From: RYN-133 sp036497285 | Lineage (GTDB): Bacteria; Actinomycetota; Actinomycetes; Mycobacteriales; Jatrophihabitantaceae | Length of the DNA stretch: 64,000 bases | Direction: 5' to 3' | Assembly: GCA_036497285.1 (NCBI GenBank) | Contig: DASXJR010000104.1 | Span: 1-64,000 of the forward strand | In this document: piece by piece, positions 19,526 through 27,018 of the stretch | Layout of the letters: each line of letters starts with the position of its first letter | Numbering within the stretch: position 1 is the first letter of the stretch | Notes under the pieces: model-generated | Told to the model about the DNA's origin: nothing | The model's database searches: none | Seen by the model: the letters and a program-made list of their open reading frames with translations, nothing else | Program-made: the position numbers and the translations under genes

Positions 19526-20870
19526 GCAACTCCCTGAGCAGGACCTGCTCACCGTCCCCGTCGTTGCGGTGGTGGGGCGGCCGAATGTCGGCAAGTCCAC
19601 CCTCGTCAACCGCATCCTGGGCCGGCGCGAGGCAGTCGTGCAGGACGTCCCGGGCGTCACCCGGGACCGGATCGCCTACGACGCGGTGTGGGGCGGGCGG
19701 CAGTTCACCCTCGTCGACACCGGCGGCTGGGAGCCGGATGCCCGCGGATTGCAGGCGATGGTCTCGGCACAGGCGGAGCGGGCCGCCGCGACCGCCGACC
19801 TCGTGCTGTTCGTCATCGACGGACGGACCGGAGCCACCGAGACGGACACGATCGTGGCGCGAACGCTGCGCCGTTCGGGCCGGCCGGTCGTGCTCGCCGT
19901 GACCAAGATCGACGACGAACGCGGCGAGTCGGATGCGACCGAGCTTTGGTCGCTGGGCCTCGGTGAGCCGCACCCGGTCAGCGGCTTGCACGGACGCGGC
20001 AGCGGCGACCTCCTCGACGCCGTGCTCGACGCCCTGCCCCAGGCCCCGCGTGAGCAGGAGCAGACCGAGGGCGGCCCGCGCCGGGTGGCGCTGGTCGGCC
20101 GTCCCAACGTCGGCAAGTCGAGCCTGCTGAACAAGCTGACCGGCGAGGAACGCGCCGTCGTCGACTCGGTCGCCGGAACCACGATCGACCCGGTGGACAG
20201 CCTGGTCGAACTCGACGGCGAGCTGTGGCGCTTCGTCGACACCGCTGGCTTGCGCAGGCGGGTGCGGCAGGCCAGCGGGATGGAGTACTACGCCAGCCTG
20301 CGCACGGCGGCCGCCGTCGAGGCGGCCGAGGTCGCCGTGGTGCTGCTCGACGCGTCGGAGAAGCTGTCCGAGCAGGACCAGCGGGTCATCGCAGAGGTCG
20401 TCGACGCAGGACGGGCGCTCGTGCTCGCCTTCAACAAGTGGGACCTGCTCGACGAGGACCGCCGGGAGCAGCTCGAGCGCGAGATCAGCCGTGACGTGGC
20501 CCGGGTGGCCTGGGCGCCGCGAGTCAACATCTCCGCGCGTACCGGTCGGTCCGTCGAACGTCTCGCTGCCCAGTTGAGGGTGAGTCTCGACTCGTGGGAC
20601 CGCCGCATCCCGACCGGCCGGCTGAACGCGTGGCTCGGCGAGGTCGTCGCGCGGACGCCGCCGCCGCCGAGGAGCGGCAAAGCGCCCCGCGTGCTGTTCG
20701 CCACGCAGGCCGACACCCGCCCGCCACGGTTCGTGCTGTTCACCACGGGCTTCCTGGAGGCGGGTTACCGACGCTTCCTGGAGCGACGACTGCGCGAGGA
20801 CTTCGATTTCACCGGCACACCGATCGAGATCTCGGTGCGCGTGCGCGAAAAACGCGGGGCTGGAAAGTAA
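19518..20870 (+). CDS. der: Ribosome-assembly GTPase Der (EngA)
   Basis: A 450-aa protein with two tandem GTPase domains and a C-terminal KH-like domain. Domain 1 has VVGRPNVGKSTLVNRI, DTGGWEPD and TKIDDE; domain 2 has VGRPNVGKSSLLNKL, DTAGLRRR and FNKWDLLD. The C-terminal part contains ARTPPPPRSGKAPRVLFATQ and FVLFTTGFLEAGYRRFLERR. It acts in 50S subunit maturation. ATG 19518 lies inside the end of cmk (8-bp overlap). Confidence 0.95.
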   Translation: MVEQLPEQDLLTVPVVAVVGRPNVGKSTLVNRILGRREAVVQDVPGVTRDRIAYDAVWGGRQFTLVDTGGWEPDARGLQAMVSAQAERAAATADLVLFVIDGRTGATETDTIVARTLRRSGRPVVLAVTKIDDERGESDATELWSLGLGEPHPVSGLHGRGSGDLLDAVLDALPQAPREQEQTEGGPRRVALVGRPNVGKSSLLNKLTGEERAVVDSVAGTTIDPVDSLVELDGELWRFVDTAGLRRRVRQASGMEYYASLRTAAAVEAAEVAVVLLDASEKLSEQDQRVIAEVVDAGRALVLAFNKWDLLDEDRREQLEREISRDVARVAWAPRVNISARTGRSVERLAAQLRVSLDSWDRRIPTGRLNAWLGEVVARTPPPPRSGKAPRVLFATQADTRPPRFVLFTTGFLEAGYRRFLERRLREDFDFTGTPIEISVRVREKRGAGK

Positions 20871-20913
20871 TCCGATCTCGCAGCTGAGATAGAGTGACCC
20901 GGCATCGCACGAC

Positions 20914-20990
<77 letters not shown>

Positions 20991-21019
20991 TGGCATACCC
21001 CCACCGACGGGAGGCGCGC

Positions 21020-21631
21020 ATGACTGCAGCCTCCGACCTGGGGCCGGAGAGCGCGTCGGCGGCCCGGACCCGGCAGGTCCTCACGCTGCCCAACGCCCTG
21101 AGCGTGCTGCGCCTGCTCGGGGTTCCCGTGTTCCTGTGGCTGCTCCTCGGTCCGCACTCGGACGGGTGGGCGCTGGCGGTTCTGGCGTTGTCCGGCGTCA
21201 CCGACTGGGCCGACGGCGTGCTCGCCAGGCGGTTGAACCAGTACAGCGACCTCGGTGCGCTGCTCGACCCACTGGCGGACCGCCTCTACATCCTCGCGAC
21301 GCTCGTCGGGCTGGTGCTGCGGCACATCATCCCGCTGTGGCTGGCGATCGTCATCGTCGGACGTGACCTCGTCGTCGGCGTCGCGCTGCTGGTGCTCAAC
21401 CGTCGCGGCATCGCGCCGCCGCAGGTGCATTACCTCGGCAAGGCCGCCACCTTCTGCCTGCTCTACGCGTTCCCGCTGCTGCTGCTCGGGTCGCACGGCG
21501 GGCTGCTGTCGGGCATCGCCCGACCCATCGCATGGGCGTTCACGATCTGGGGCACCGGGCTCTACCTGTGGGCCGGCGGCCTGTACCTCTGGCAGACCAC
21601 TGTGTTGGTCCGGCGGGAACGGTCGACGTGA
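21020..21631 (+). CDS. pgsA2: CDP-alcohol phosphatidyltransferase (PgsA2-like)
   Basis: A 203-aa membrane enzyme with the family signature DWADGVLARRLNQYSDLGAL followed by LDPLADR, which holds the four catalytic Asp residues. There are about five hydrophobic segments. It moves a phosphatidyl group from a CDP-lipid to a polyol; the acceptor (glycerol 3-phosphate, inositol or other) cannot be read from the sequence. The position before DUF881-Sbp-DUF881-gcvH matches Rv1822. ATG 21020 is just after the tRNA, with GGAGG 5 nt upstream; the longer frame through the tRNA is spurious. The next gene overlaps by GTGA. Confidence 0.88.
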   Translation: MTAASDLGPESASAARTRQVLTLPNALSVLRLLGVPVFLWLLLGPHSDGWALAVLALSGVTDWADGVLARRLNQYSDLGALLDPLADRLYILATLVGLVLRHIIPLWLAIVIVGRDLVVGVALLVLNRRGIAPPQVHYLGKAATFCLLYAFPLLLLGSHGGLLSGIARPIAWAFTIWGTGLYLWAGGLYLWQTTVLVRRERST

Positions 21632-22467
21632 CCGCGTCGCGGAAGGTGACGACGCAGCAGCTCGTCGACCTCGTCCTGGACCCGCGCGACCCGGGCTATG
21701 AAGCCGCCGCCGAGCGCCACGGCGGGCAGGCGCCGAAGCACTGGTACGACCAACCGCTCGTTGCGGCCGGCGCGCTCGTCGTGGGGCTCGTGCTGGCGAT
21801 CGCGTGGGTGCACACGAACCGTGGCGCGCCTGCCGCAGCCAAGGCACACGACCAGCTCGTGTCACAGGTCCGTACGGCGGAGAAGACGGCGGGGGACCTC
21901 ACCCGCACCGAGACCGCACTGACCAATCAGCTCAACGCGGTGCGCGCTGCGGCATTGTCCGGCTCGTCGCAACTGGTGCGTGCGATCGAACGCAGGCAGC
22001 TGCTCTCGGGCGAAGCCGCGGTGAAGGGTCCGGGCCTCGAAGTCACCCTCGCCGAGCCGACGGCGGCCGGTGCGCCGACCGACGGGGCGGGGCGCGCCAC
22101 CCGAGGTCCGATCACCAGCAGCCATATCCTGATCGATCGTGACGTGCGCAGTGTGGTCAATCAGTTGTGGTCCGACGGTGCCGAGGCGGTCGCGGTGAAC
22201 GGGATCCGAATGACACCTACCTCGGCGATCCGGTTCGCCGGCGACGCCGTCCTTGTCGACTTCCAGCCGATCGCCTCGCCGTACATCATCGACGCGGTCG
22301 GTAATCCCGACGGGCTGATCACCGGGTTCGCCGCGAGTGATGTCGCCAGTCGCTACCAGACCATGGCCAGTGCGCGCGGGATCGGATTCACCTTCGAGCA
22401 GAAGGACGAGCTGATGCTGCCGGGCAGTCCCGGCACGGTGTTGCGCTATGCGCGGGTGGCGCGATGA
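21628..22467 (+). CDS. DUF881 membrane-anchored protein (Rv1823-like)
   Basis: A 279-aa protein with a cytoplasmic N-terminus of about 42 aa, one membrane helix (about 43-63, PLVAAGALVVGLVLAIAWV), a coiled coil and the extracytoplasmic DUF881 domain (VKGPGLEVTLAEPT, ILIDRDVRSVVNQLWSDGAE, GNPDGLITGF). It is the first of two DUF881 proteins flanking Sbp, an arrangement conserved in actinobacteria. Function is unknown; the B. subtilis relatives of this cluster (YlxW/YlxX) lie beside sbp and division genes. Start GTG 21628 overlaps the previous stop. Confidence 0.85.
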   Translation: MTASRKVTTQQLVDLVLDPRDPGYEAAAERHGGQAPKHWYDQPLVAAGALVVGLVLAIAWVHTNRGAPAAAKAHDQLVSQVRTAEKTAGDLTRTETALTNQLNAVRAAALSGSSQLVRAIERRQLLSGEAAVKGPGLEVTLAEPTAAGAPTDGAGRATRGPITSSHILIDRDVRSVVNQLWSDGAEAVAVNGIRMTPTSAIRFAGDAVLVDFQPIASPYIIDAVGNPDGLITGFAASDVASRYQTMASARGIGFTFEQKDELMLPGSPGTVLRYARVAR

Positions 22468-22796
22468 TCGCCGCGGTCGCGCTCGTCATAGGAATCGTCG
22501 TCGGGCTCATTCTGCGTCCGACGGTGCCCACGTGGCTCGAGCCGTACCTGCCCATCGCTGTGGTCGCGGCACTCGACGCGGTATTCGGTGGCGTGCGCGC
22601 GCGACTCGACGACGTGTTCGACGCGAAGGTGTTCGTGGTGTCATTCATCTCCAACGTGCTGGTCGCAGCGTTGATCGTCTACCTCGGCGACAAGCTCGGC
22701 GTGGGCAGCCAGCTGTCGACCGCCGTGGTCGTCGTCCTCGGGATCCGCATCTTCGGCAACGCGGCCGCCATCCGCCGCAGCTTGTTCCGTGCCTAA
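22464..22796 (+). CDS. sbp: Small basic membrane protein (Sbp, DUF1290)
   Basis: A 110-aa integral membrane protein with about three hydrophobic helices: VALVIGIVVGLILRP, YLPIAVVAALDAVFGGVRA, and VVSFISNVLVAALIVYLGDK, then VVVVLGIRIFGNAAAIRR. This matches the DUF1290 small basic protein family (Rv1824). It is translationally coupled to both flanking DUF881 genes (ATGA upstream, 8-bp overlap downstream), suggesting a three-protein membrane complex. Function is unknown. Confidence 0.88.
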   Translation: MIAAVALVIGIVVGLILRPTVPTWLEPYLPIAVVAALDAVFGGVRARLDDVFDAKVFVVSFISNVLVAALIVYLGDKLGVGSQLSTAVVVVLGIRIFGNAAAIRRSLFRA

Positions 22797-23478
22797 TCGG
22801 CGCCGCGTGGCCTTCACCGCGATCATCGCGGTGCTCACCGCGCTGCTCGGATTCGCGATCGTGCTGCAGGTGCGACAGAACTCCGGCAACGACAACCTCG
22901 CCAACCTGCGCGACGACGACCTGGTCGGAATCCTCGACGATCAGAACGCGCGGGCCGACCGGTTGCGTCAAGAGATCGCCGACCTGCAAGACACCCTGCG
23001 ACGACTCAAGGACAGCGGCGATCGTTCGCTGGCCGCACGTCAGCAGGCGATCAAGGACGCGCAGGAGCTGGGCATTCTGCTAGGAACGCTGCCTGCGACC
23101 GGACCGGGCGTGCAGGTCACCGTCGGCGATCCTGACGGCAAACTCGCCCCGGAGGACCTGCTCGACGTGGTCGAGGAACTGCGCGGCGCCGGCGCCGAGG
23201 CGATTCAGTTCGGCAGCGTGCGGGTGTCGACGTCGACGGCGTTCACCGGCACCGCCGGGCACGTGGCCGTCGACGGGAAGACCCAAACCGCGCCGTACAC
23301 CGTGCTCGCCATCGGTGATCCGAAGACTCTCGATACCGCTTTGAACATCCCGGGCGGGGTGGCTGATGCGATCCGCAACACCGGCGGCGATCTCGCCGTC
23401 GACGAACGACAGTCGATAACCATCGCGGCCGTCCGCACGCTGCCCACGCCGAAGTACGCATCGCCGACCGGGCATTGA
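22789..23478 (+). CDS. DUF881 membrane-anchored protein (Rv1825-like)
   Basis: A 229-aa second DUF881 paralogue. One N-terminal membrane helix (about residues 8-26, FTAIIAVLTALLGFAIVLQ) is followed by a coiled coil (NARADRLRQEIADLQDTLRR) and the DUF881 domain (GPGVQVTVGDPDGKL, ELRGAGAEAIQFG). It overlaps sbp by 8 bp. M. tuberculosis Rv1825 occupies the same place directly before gcvH. Confidence 0.85.
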   Translation: MPNRRRVAFTAIIAVLTALLGFAIVLQVRQNSGNDNLANLRDDDLVGILDDQNARADRLRQEIADLQDTLRRLKDSGDRSLAARQQAIKDAQELGILLGTLPATGPGVQVTVGDPDGKLAPEDLLDVVEELRGAGAEAIQFGSVRVSTSTAFTGTAGHVAVDGKTQTAPYTVLAIGDPKTLDTALNIPGGVADAIRNTGGDLAVDERQSITIAAVRTLPTPKYASPTGH

Positions 23479-23562
23479 CGACGGCACGGCGCGAGACATG
23501 GACGCGACGTCGGTAAGGTTCAACGCGCCGTGGCGCACCGACCGACGAAGTGAGGCAGAAGG

Positions 23563-23940
23563 ATGTCCGAGGTTCCCGACGAACTGAAGTACACCGCCGA
23601 ACACGAGTGGGTGCGGCCCGGGGCGACCGTGCGGGTCGGCATCACCGACTACGCGCAGGAGGCGCTCGGCGACGTCGTCTACGTCTCGCTGCCCGAGGTG
23701 GGTACCGGTGTCAGCGCCGGCAGCGCATGTGGCGAGGTGGAGTCGACCAAGAGTGTGTCCGATCTCTACGCACCGATCACCGGCACGGTCACTGCACGCA
23801 ACGATGCCCTCGACAACCAGCCGGAGTTGATCAACTCGGACCCGTACGGGCAAGGTTGGATCATCGAGATCGAACCTGCCGACGCGGCTGACGTGGACGG
23901 CCTGCTCGACGCCGCCGCATACGGCACGCTGGCCGACTGA
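23563..23940 (+). CDS. gcvH: Glycine cleavage system H protein
   Basis: A 125-aa lipoyl carrier that shuttles the aminomethyl group between P, T and L proteins. The motif KYTAEHEWVRPG opens the domain, YAQEALGDVVYVSLPEVG follows, and the lipoylated Lys is K63 in EVESTKSVSDLYAP. The ribosome site AGGCAGAAGG precedes ATG 23563. The P-protein gene is 5 kb downstream with a riboswitch; T-protein is not in this window. Confidence 0.95.
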   Translation: MSEVPDELKYTAEHEWVRPGATVRVGITDYAQEALGDVVYVSLPEVGTGVSAGSACGEVESTKSVSDLYAPITGTVTARNDALDNQPELINSDPYGQGWIIEIEPADAADVDGLLDAAAYGTLAD

Positions 23941-23968
23941 CCGGCAGCCCGAGCACCCCCCGCGAGCG

Positions 23969-24053
23969 CAGTCCACACCGTGTCCACAGCCCTTTCAACA
24001 GGCCCGTCCACAGTGGAACCCGGCGTCCACAGAACAGTCCACAGCCGTGCACA
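23969..24053 (+). promoter_or_regulatory. Cluster of DnaA-box-like GTCCACA repeats
   Basis: The gcvH-garA gap contains five exact copies of GTCCACA in the same orientation, at 23971, 23982, 24006, 24025 and 24037, plus a one-mismatch copy (GTGCACA, 24047). The actinobacterial DnaA box is TTGTCCACA; the seven 3' bases match exactly while the first two vary (CA, GT, CC, GC, CA). At about 70% GC roughly three copies per strand are expected in all 64 kb, so five in 73 bp is far from chance. A DnaA-titration or regulatory site is the likely reading; there is no dnaA or dnaN gene nearby to suggest oriC. Confidence 0.6.
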
Positions 24054-24217
24054 ACCCCAGTGCAGACTCACTCTCTACCCGCGATTGACCCTCGCATCCT
24101 GCGCGGCCTACGCTCGGCCAACCGCGACCTCGACCCGCCGAAATCGCGAGTCGATGCGCTCGTCGATACTCATCCGTACCCGTCAGCTTTAGTCGTTCCA
24201 ATCCGAAGGGCGAACGA

Positions 24218-24745
24218 GTGTTCTGCACCGCGTGTGGCACCGAAAATCCTCCAGGCAGTCACTTCTGCGCCAACTGCGGCGCCGAATTGCCGACGACCGG
24301 CGCCGCCGCCCCGCCGGCCTCGGGCGCCGATGTCACGCGGACCATCCAGACCGGCGGTGCGCTGCCCGACACCGACAGCGACGCGTTCTCGACCGAGGCC
24401 CATCAAGGCGCGGTGGACGCGCTGACTCCCGGGTCGGCGCTGCTGGTCGTCAAGCGCGGCCCCAACGCCGGTAGTCGATTCCTGCTCGATCAGGACGTCA
24501 CCACGGCGGGTCGGCACCCGGACAGCGACATCTTCCTGGACGATGTCACCGTGTCCCGCCGTCACGCCGAGTTCCGCCGAGAAGGCAATGGCTACACCGT
24601 GCACGACGTGGGGTCGCTCAACGGCACCTACGTCAACCGTGAACCGATCGACGCCGTCCCGCTGACCGGGGGCGACGAAGTGCAGATCGGCAAGTTCCGC
24701 CTCGTTTACCTGACCGCCGCGGTGCGTGCCGGAGCGACGGCATGA
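24218..24745 (+). CDS. garA: FHA-domain protein GarA/OdhI type with zinc ribbon
   Basis: A 175-aa protein. Residues 3-20 form a zinc ribbon (CTAC and CANC, Cys 3, 6, 17, 20), then a Thr-rich linker and a C-terminal FHA domain nearly identical to GarA: SALLVVKRGPNAGSRFLLDQ, TVSRRHAEFR, DVGSLNGTYVNREP, GDEVQIGKFRLVYL. GarA/OdhI controls 2-oxoglutarate dehydrogenase and glutamate metabolism and is switched by PknG/PknB phosphorylation of an N-terminal ETTS motif. That motif is not seen; Thr40 and Thr42 in VTRTIQTG are the nearest candidates. Start GTG 24218. The gene context gcvH-garA-ftsR is conserved. Confidence 0.9.
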   Translation: MFCTACGTENPPGSHFCANCGAELPTTGAAAPPASGADVTRTIQTGGALPDTDSDAFSTEAHQGAVDALTPGSALLVVKRGPNAGSRFLLDQDVTTAGRHPDSDIFLDDVTVSRRHAEFRREGNGYTVHDVGSLNGTYVNREPIDAVPLTGGDEVQIGKFRLVYLTAAVRAGATA

Positions 24746-24806
24746 GCGACGCTTGCGGAGCGAACTGGAAGTGTTGCGTCTCGGCATGGCGGAACGGAGT
24801 GACGGC

Positions 24807-25577
24807 ATGAGCGCGGCGGCACAGGGGAGGGGCGCGACAAGTTCGGCGACGCTGACCATCGGCGACGTGCTGGCCCACCTCAAGCCCGAGTTCCCTGACC
24901 TCACCATCAGCAAGATCCGCTTCCTCGAGGGCGAGGGGCTCGTGCAGCCCGAGCGCACGCCGTCGGGGTATCGCAAGTTCTCCGCCGGCGACGTCTCCCG
25001 GCTGCGTTATGTACTGTCCCAGCAGAAGGACCACTACCTGCCGCTGAAGGTGATCAAGGAGCAGCTCGAGGCCATCGACCGCGGATTGGTACCGGCAGGT
25101 TCGTCCGGCACGGCGACCTCCGCACCACGCGTGCCGCACATGTCGATCGCGTTGATCGAGGACAACGCTCCGACCGCCGATCACTTCCGTCCGGCGCCGG
25201 CAGCGATGCGCCTTTCCCGCGAGGAACTGCTCAACTCCGCCGGCCTGCGCGGCGACCAACTCGCCGAGCTCGAGCAGTTCGGGTTGATCGCGAAGCGGCC
25301 GGGTGGCCACTACGACGACGACGCGCTCGCCGTCGGCAAAATCGTCGCCGAACTCGCCCGCTTCGGTCTCGAAGGTCGTCACCTGCGCGCATTCCGGAAC
25401 GCGGCCGAGCGCGAGGTGGGACTGTTCGGCCAGGTCGTCGGACCGATGTCGCGACAGCGGGGCAATGAGGCCAAGGCTCGGGCCGAAGAGACCGTGCGCG
25501 AACTGGCGGCATTGTCGGTGCGGTTGCACGCGGCGCTCGTGCAGATCGGTCTGCGCGAGGTCATCGGCGGATCCTGA
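24807..25577 (+). CDS. ftsR: MerR-family cell-division regulator FtsR (Rv1828-like)
   Basis: A 256-aa MerR-type regulator. The winged helix-turn-helix is TIGDVLAHLKPEFPDLTISK then IRFLEGEGLVQPERTPSGYR, followed by the long effector-like part (HLRAFRNAAEREVGLFGQVV). Rv1828/FtsR activates ftsZ in corynebacteria and binds DNA as a dimer. The longest frame begins at GTG 24726 inside garA; ATG 24807 is chosen because GGAG lies 7 nt before it and the length matches Rv1828. ATG 24786 is also possible. Confidence 0.88.
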   Translation: MSAAAQGRGATSSATLTIGDVLAHLKPEFPDLTISKIRFLEGEGLVQPERTPSGYRKFSAGDVSRLRYVLSQQKDHYLPLKVIKEQLEAIDRGLVPAGSSGTATSAPRVPHMSIALIEDNAPTADHFRPAPAAMRLSREELLNSAGLRGDQLAELEQFGLIAKRPGGHYDDDALAVGKIVAELARFGLEGRHLRAFRNAAEREVGLFGQVVGPMSRQRGNEAKARAEETVRELAALSVRLHAALVQIGLREVIGGS

Positions 25578-25712
25578 GTTTCGCCCGCCGGTGTCACCGC
25601 TGCCCGCTTCGGTAGCACCGCTGGCGGTGTAGCGTCGAAGGCGACTTTCGATACGTCTGCTGCGATGTGTTGCGAAGTGCCAGTCAGCGTCGACGAGCCG
25701 GGGGTGATCCGG

Positions 25713-26189
25713 ATGGCCATGCACGCGATGCGCGTGGTCGGGGTCCGAGTCGAGTTGCCCGCGAACAATCCGGTTGTGCTGCTGCGCGAGGAAGACGGCG
25801 TGCGGTATCTGCCGATCTGGATCGGGGCTGCGGAGGCGTCGGCGATAGCGTTCCAGCAGCAGGGCGTGCAGGCGGTCCGTCCGCTCACCCACGATCTGCT
25901 CCGCGATGTGATCACCTCGCTCGGGCACCGGCTCGAGGCCGTCCACATCACCGAGATGCGCGACGACATCTACTACGCCGAGTTGCGCTTCGTCGGTGGC
26001 GTGTCGGTCAGTGCCCGACCCTCCGATGCCATCGCGCTGGCGCTGCGGTGCGATGTCGAGATCCTCGGCAGCGACGACGTACTCGACAACGCGGGGATCG
26101 AGATCCCGGACGAGCAGGAGGACGAAGTCGAGAAGTTCCGCGAATTCCTCGACAACATCTCTCCGGACGACTTCGCCGCCGAGGGTTGA
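25713..26189 (+). CDS. Bifunctional nuclease family protein (DUF151, Rv1829-like)
   Basis: A protein of about 158 aa of the bifunctional-nuclease (BFN) family: MRVVGVRVELPANNPVVLLR, YLPIWIGAAEASAIAFQQQG, then RPLTHDLLRDVI, VSARPSDAIALALRC and an acidic C-terminus (DEVEKFREFLDNISPDDF). These segments closely match Rv1829. A plant homologue has RNase/DNase activity, but the bacterial role is unproven. The start is uncertain among GTG 25704, ATG 25713 and ATG 25719. Confidence 0.88.
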   Translation: MAMHAMRVVGVRVELPANNPVVLLREEDGVRYLPIWIGAAEASAIAFQQQGVQAVRPLTHDLLRDVITSLGHRLEAVHITEMRDDIYYAELRFVGGVSVSARPSDAIALALRCDVEILGSDDVLDNAGIEIPDEQEDEVEKFREFLDNISPDDFAAEG

Positions 26190-26357
26190 CCGACACAGAT
26201 GATCGCGAGGGGACAAACCTCGACCTGCACCTGAGGGTTATCGTCGGCGCGTCGCGTTGACCGGCCGCGGTCGCTGGCCCTACGGTCAGATGGCTGCGAA
26301 TGACGACGGTGGAATTACCTTCGGCGCGATTCGCCGCGTGGGGGCAGGAGGCCGAAC

Positions 26358-26984
26358 ATGGACGACGGTATGAGCGACGTGCATGGTGCGCACGGGAAGC
26401 CGCAAGACACGGCGCCGAACCCGGTGGCGCCGGTGCAGGCGGCGCTGTTCGACGACCCCAACACCCCGCCGGCCGACGGTGAGCTGATCGGCTACCGCGG
26501 CCCGACCGCATGCTCGGCTGCCGGGATCACCTACCGTCAGCTCGACTACTGGGCCCGCACCGGCCTGGTCGTGCCGACCATCCGTTCGGCGTCCGGGTCG
26601 GGCAGCCAGCGGCTCTACTCGTTCAAGGACATCCTCGTCCTGAAGGTCGTCAAGCGCCTGCTCGACACCGGTGTCTCGCTGCAGAACATCCGTACCGCCG
26701 TAGACCACCTGCGCGCTCGCGGCGTGAACGACCTGGCCGGCATCACACTGCTCTCCGACGGCGTCACCGTGTACGAGTGTCACTCGTCGGAAGAAGTCGT
26801 CGATCTGCTGCGCGGCGGCCAGGGCGTCTTCGGTATCGCGGTCAGCGGCGCGTGGCGCGAACTGGTCGGGTCGCTGAAGAACCTGCCCGGCGAGCGCGCC
26901 GACGGCGCCGAGGTCACCGAGCCCGGTGCCTCCTCCGCCGACGAGCTCTCACGGCGCCGCATGCGCCGTACCGCCTCGGCCTGA
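26358..26984 (+). CDS. MerR-family regulator, McdR/ResR-like (Rv1830)
   Basis: A 208-aa MerR regulator. The helix-turn-helix is GPTACSAAGITYRQLDYWAR, then TGLVVPTIRSASGSGSQRLY, followed by FKDILVLKVVKRLLDTGVS and VYECHSSEEVVDLLRGGQGV. This pattern and place match Rv1830 (McdR/ResR), reported to influence growth, cell division and antibiotic recovery in mycobacteria. CAGGAGG lies 7 nt before ATG 26358. The C-terminus is basic and flexible. Confidence 0.87.
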   Translation: MDDGMSDVHGAHGKPQDTAPNPVAPVQAALFDDPNTPPADGELIGYRGPTACSAAGITYRQLDYWARTGLVVPTIRSASGSGSQRLYSFKDILVLKVVKRLLDTGVSLQNIRTAVDHLRARGVNDLAGITLLSDGVTVYECHSSEEVVDLLRGGQGVFGIAVSGAWRELVGSLKNLPGERADGAEVTEPGASSADELSRRRMRRTASA

Positions 26985-27018
26985 TCCGGCCGCGCCCGCC
27001 CGGTAGAGGCGCACGTCG

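Noticed and set aside
23969..24053. Replication origin (oriC) reading of the DnaA-box cluster
   Set aside because: No dnaA, dnaN or AT-rich unwinding region is near; neighbours are gcvH and garA.
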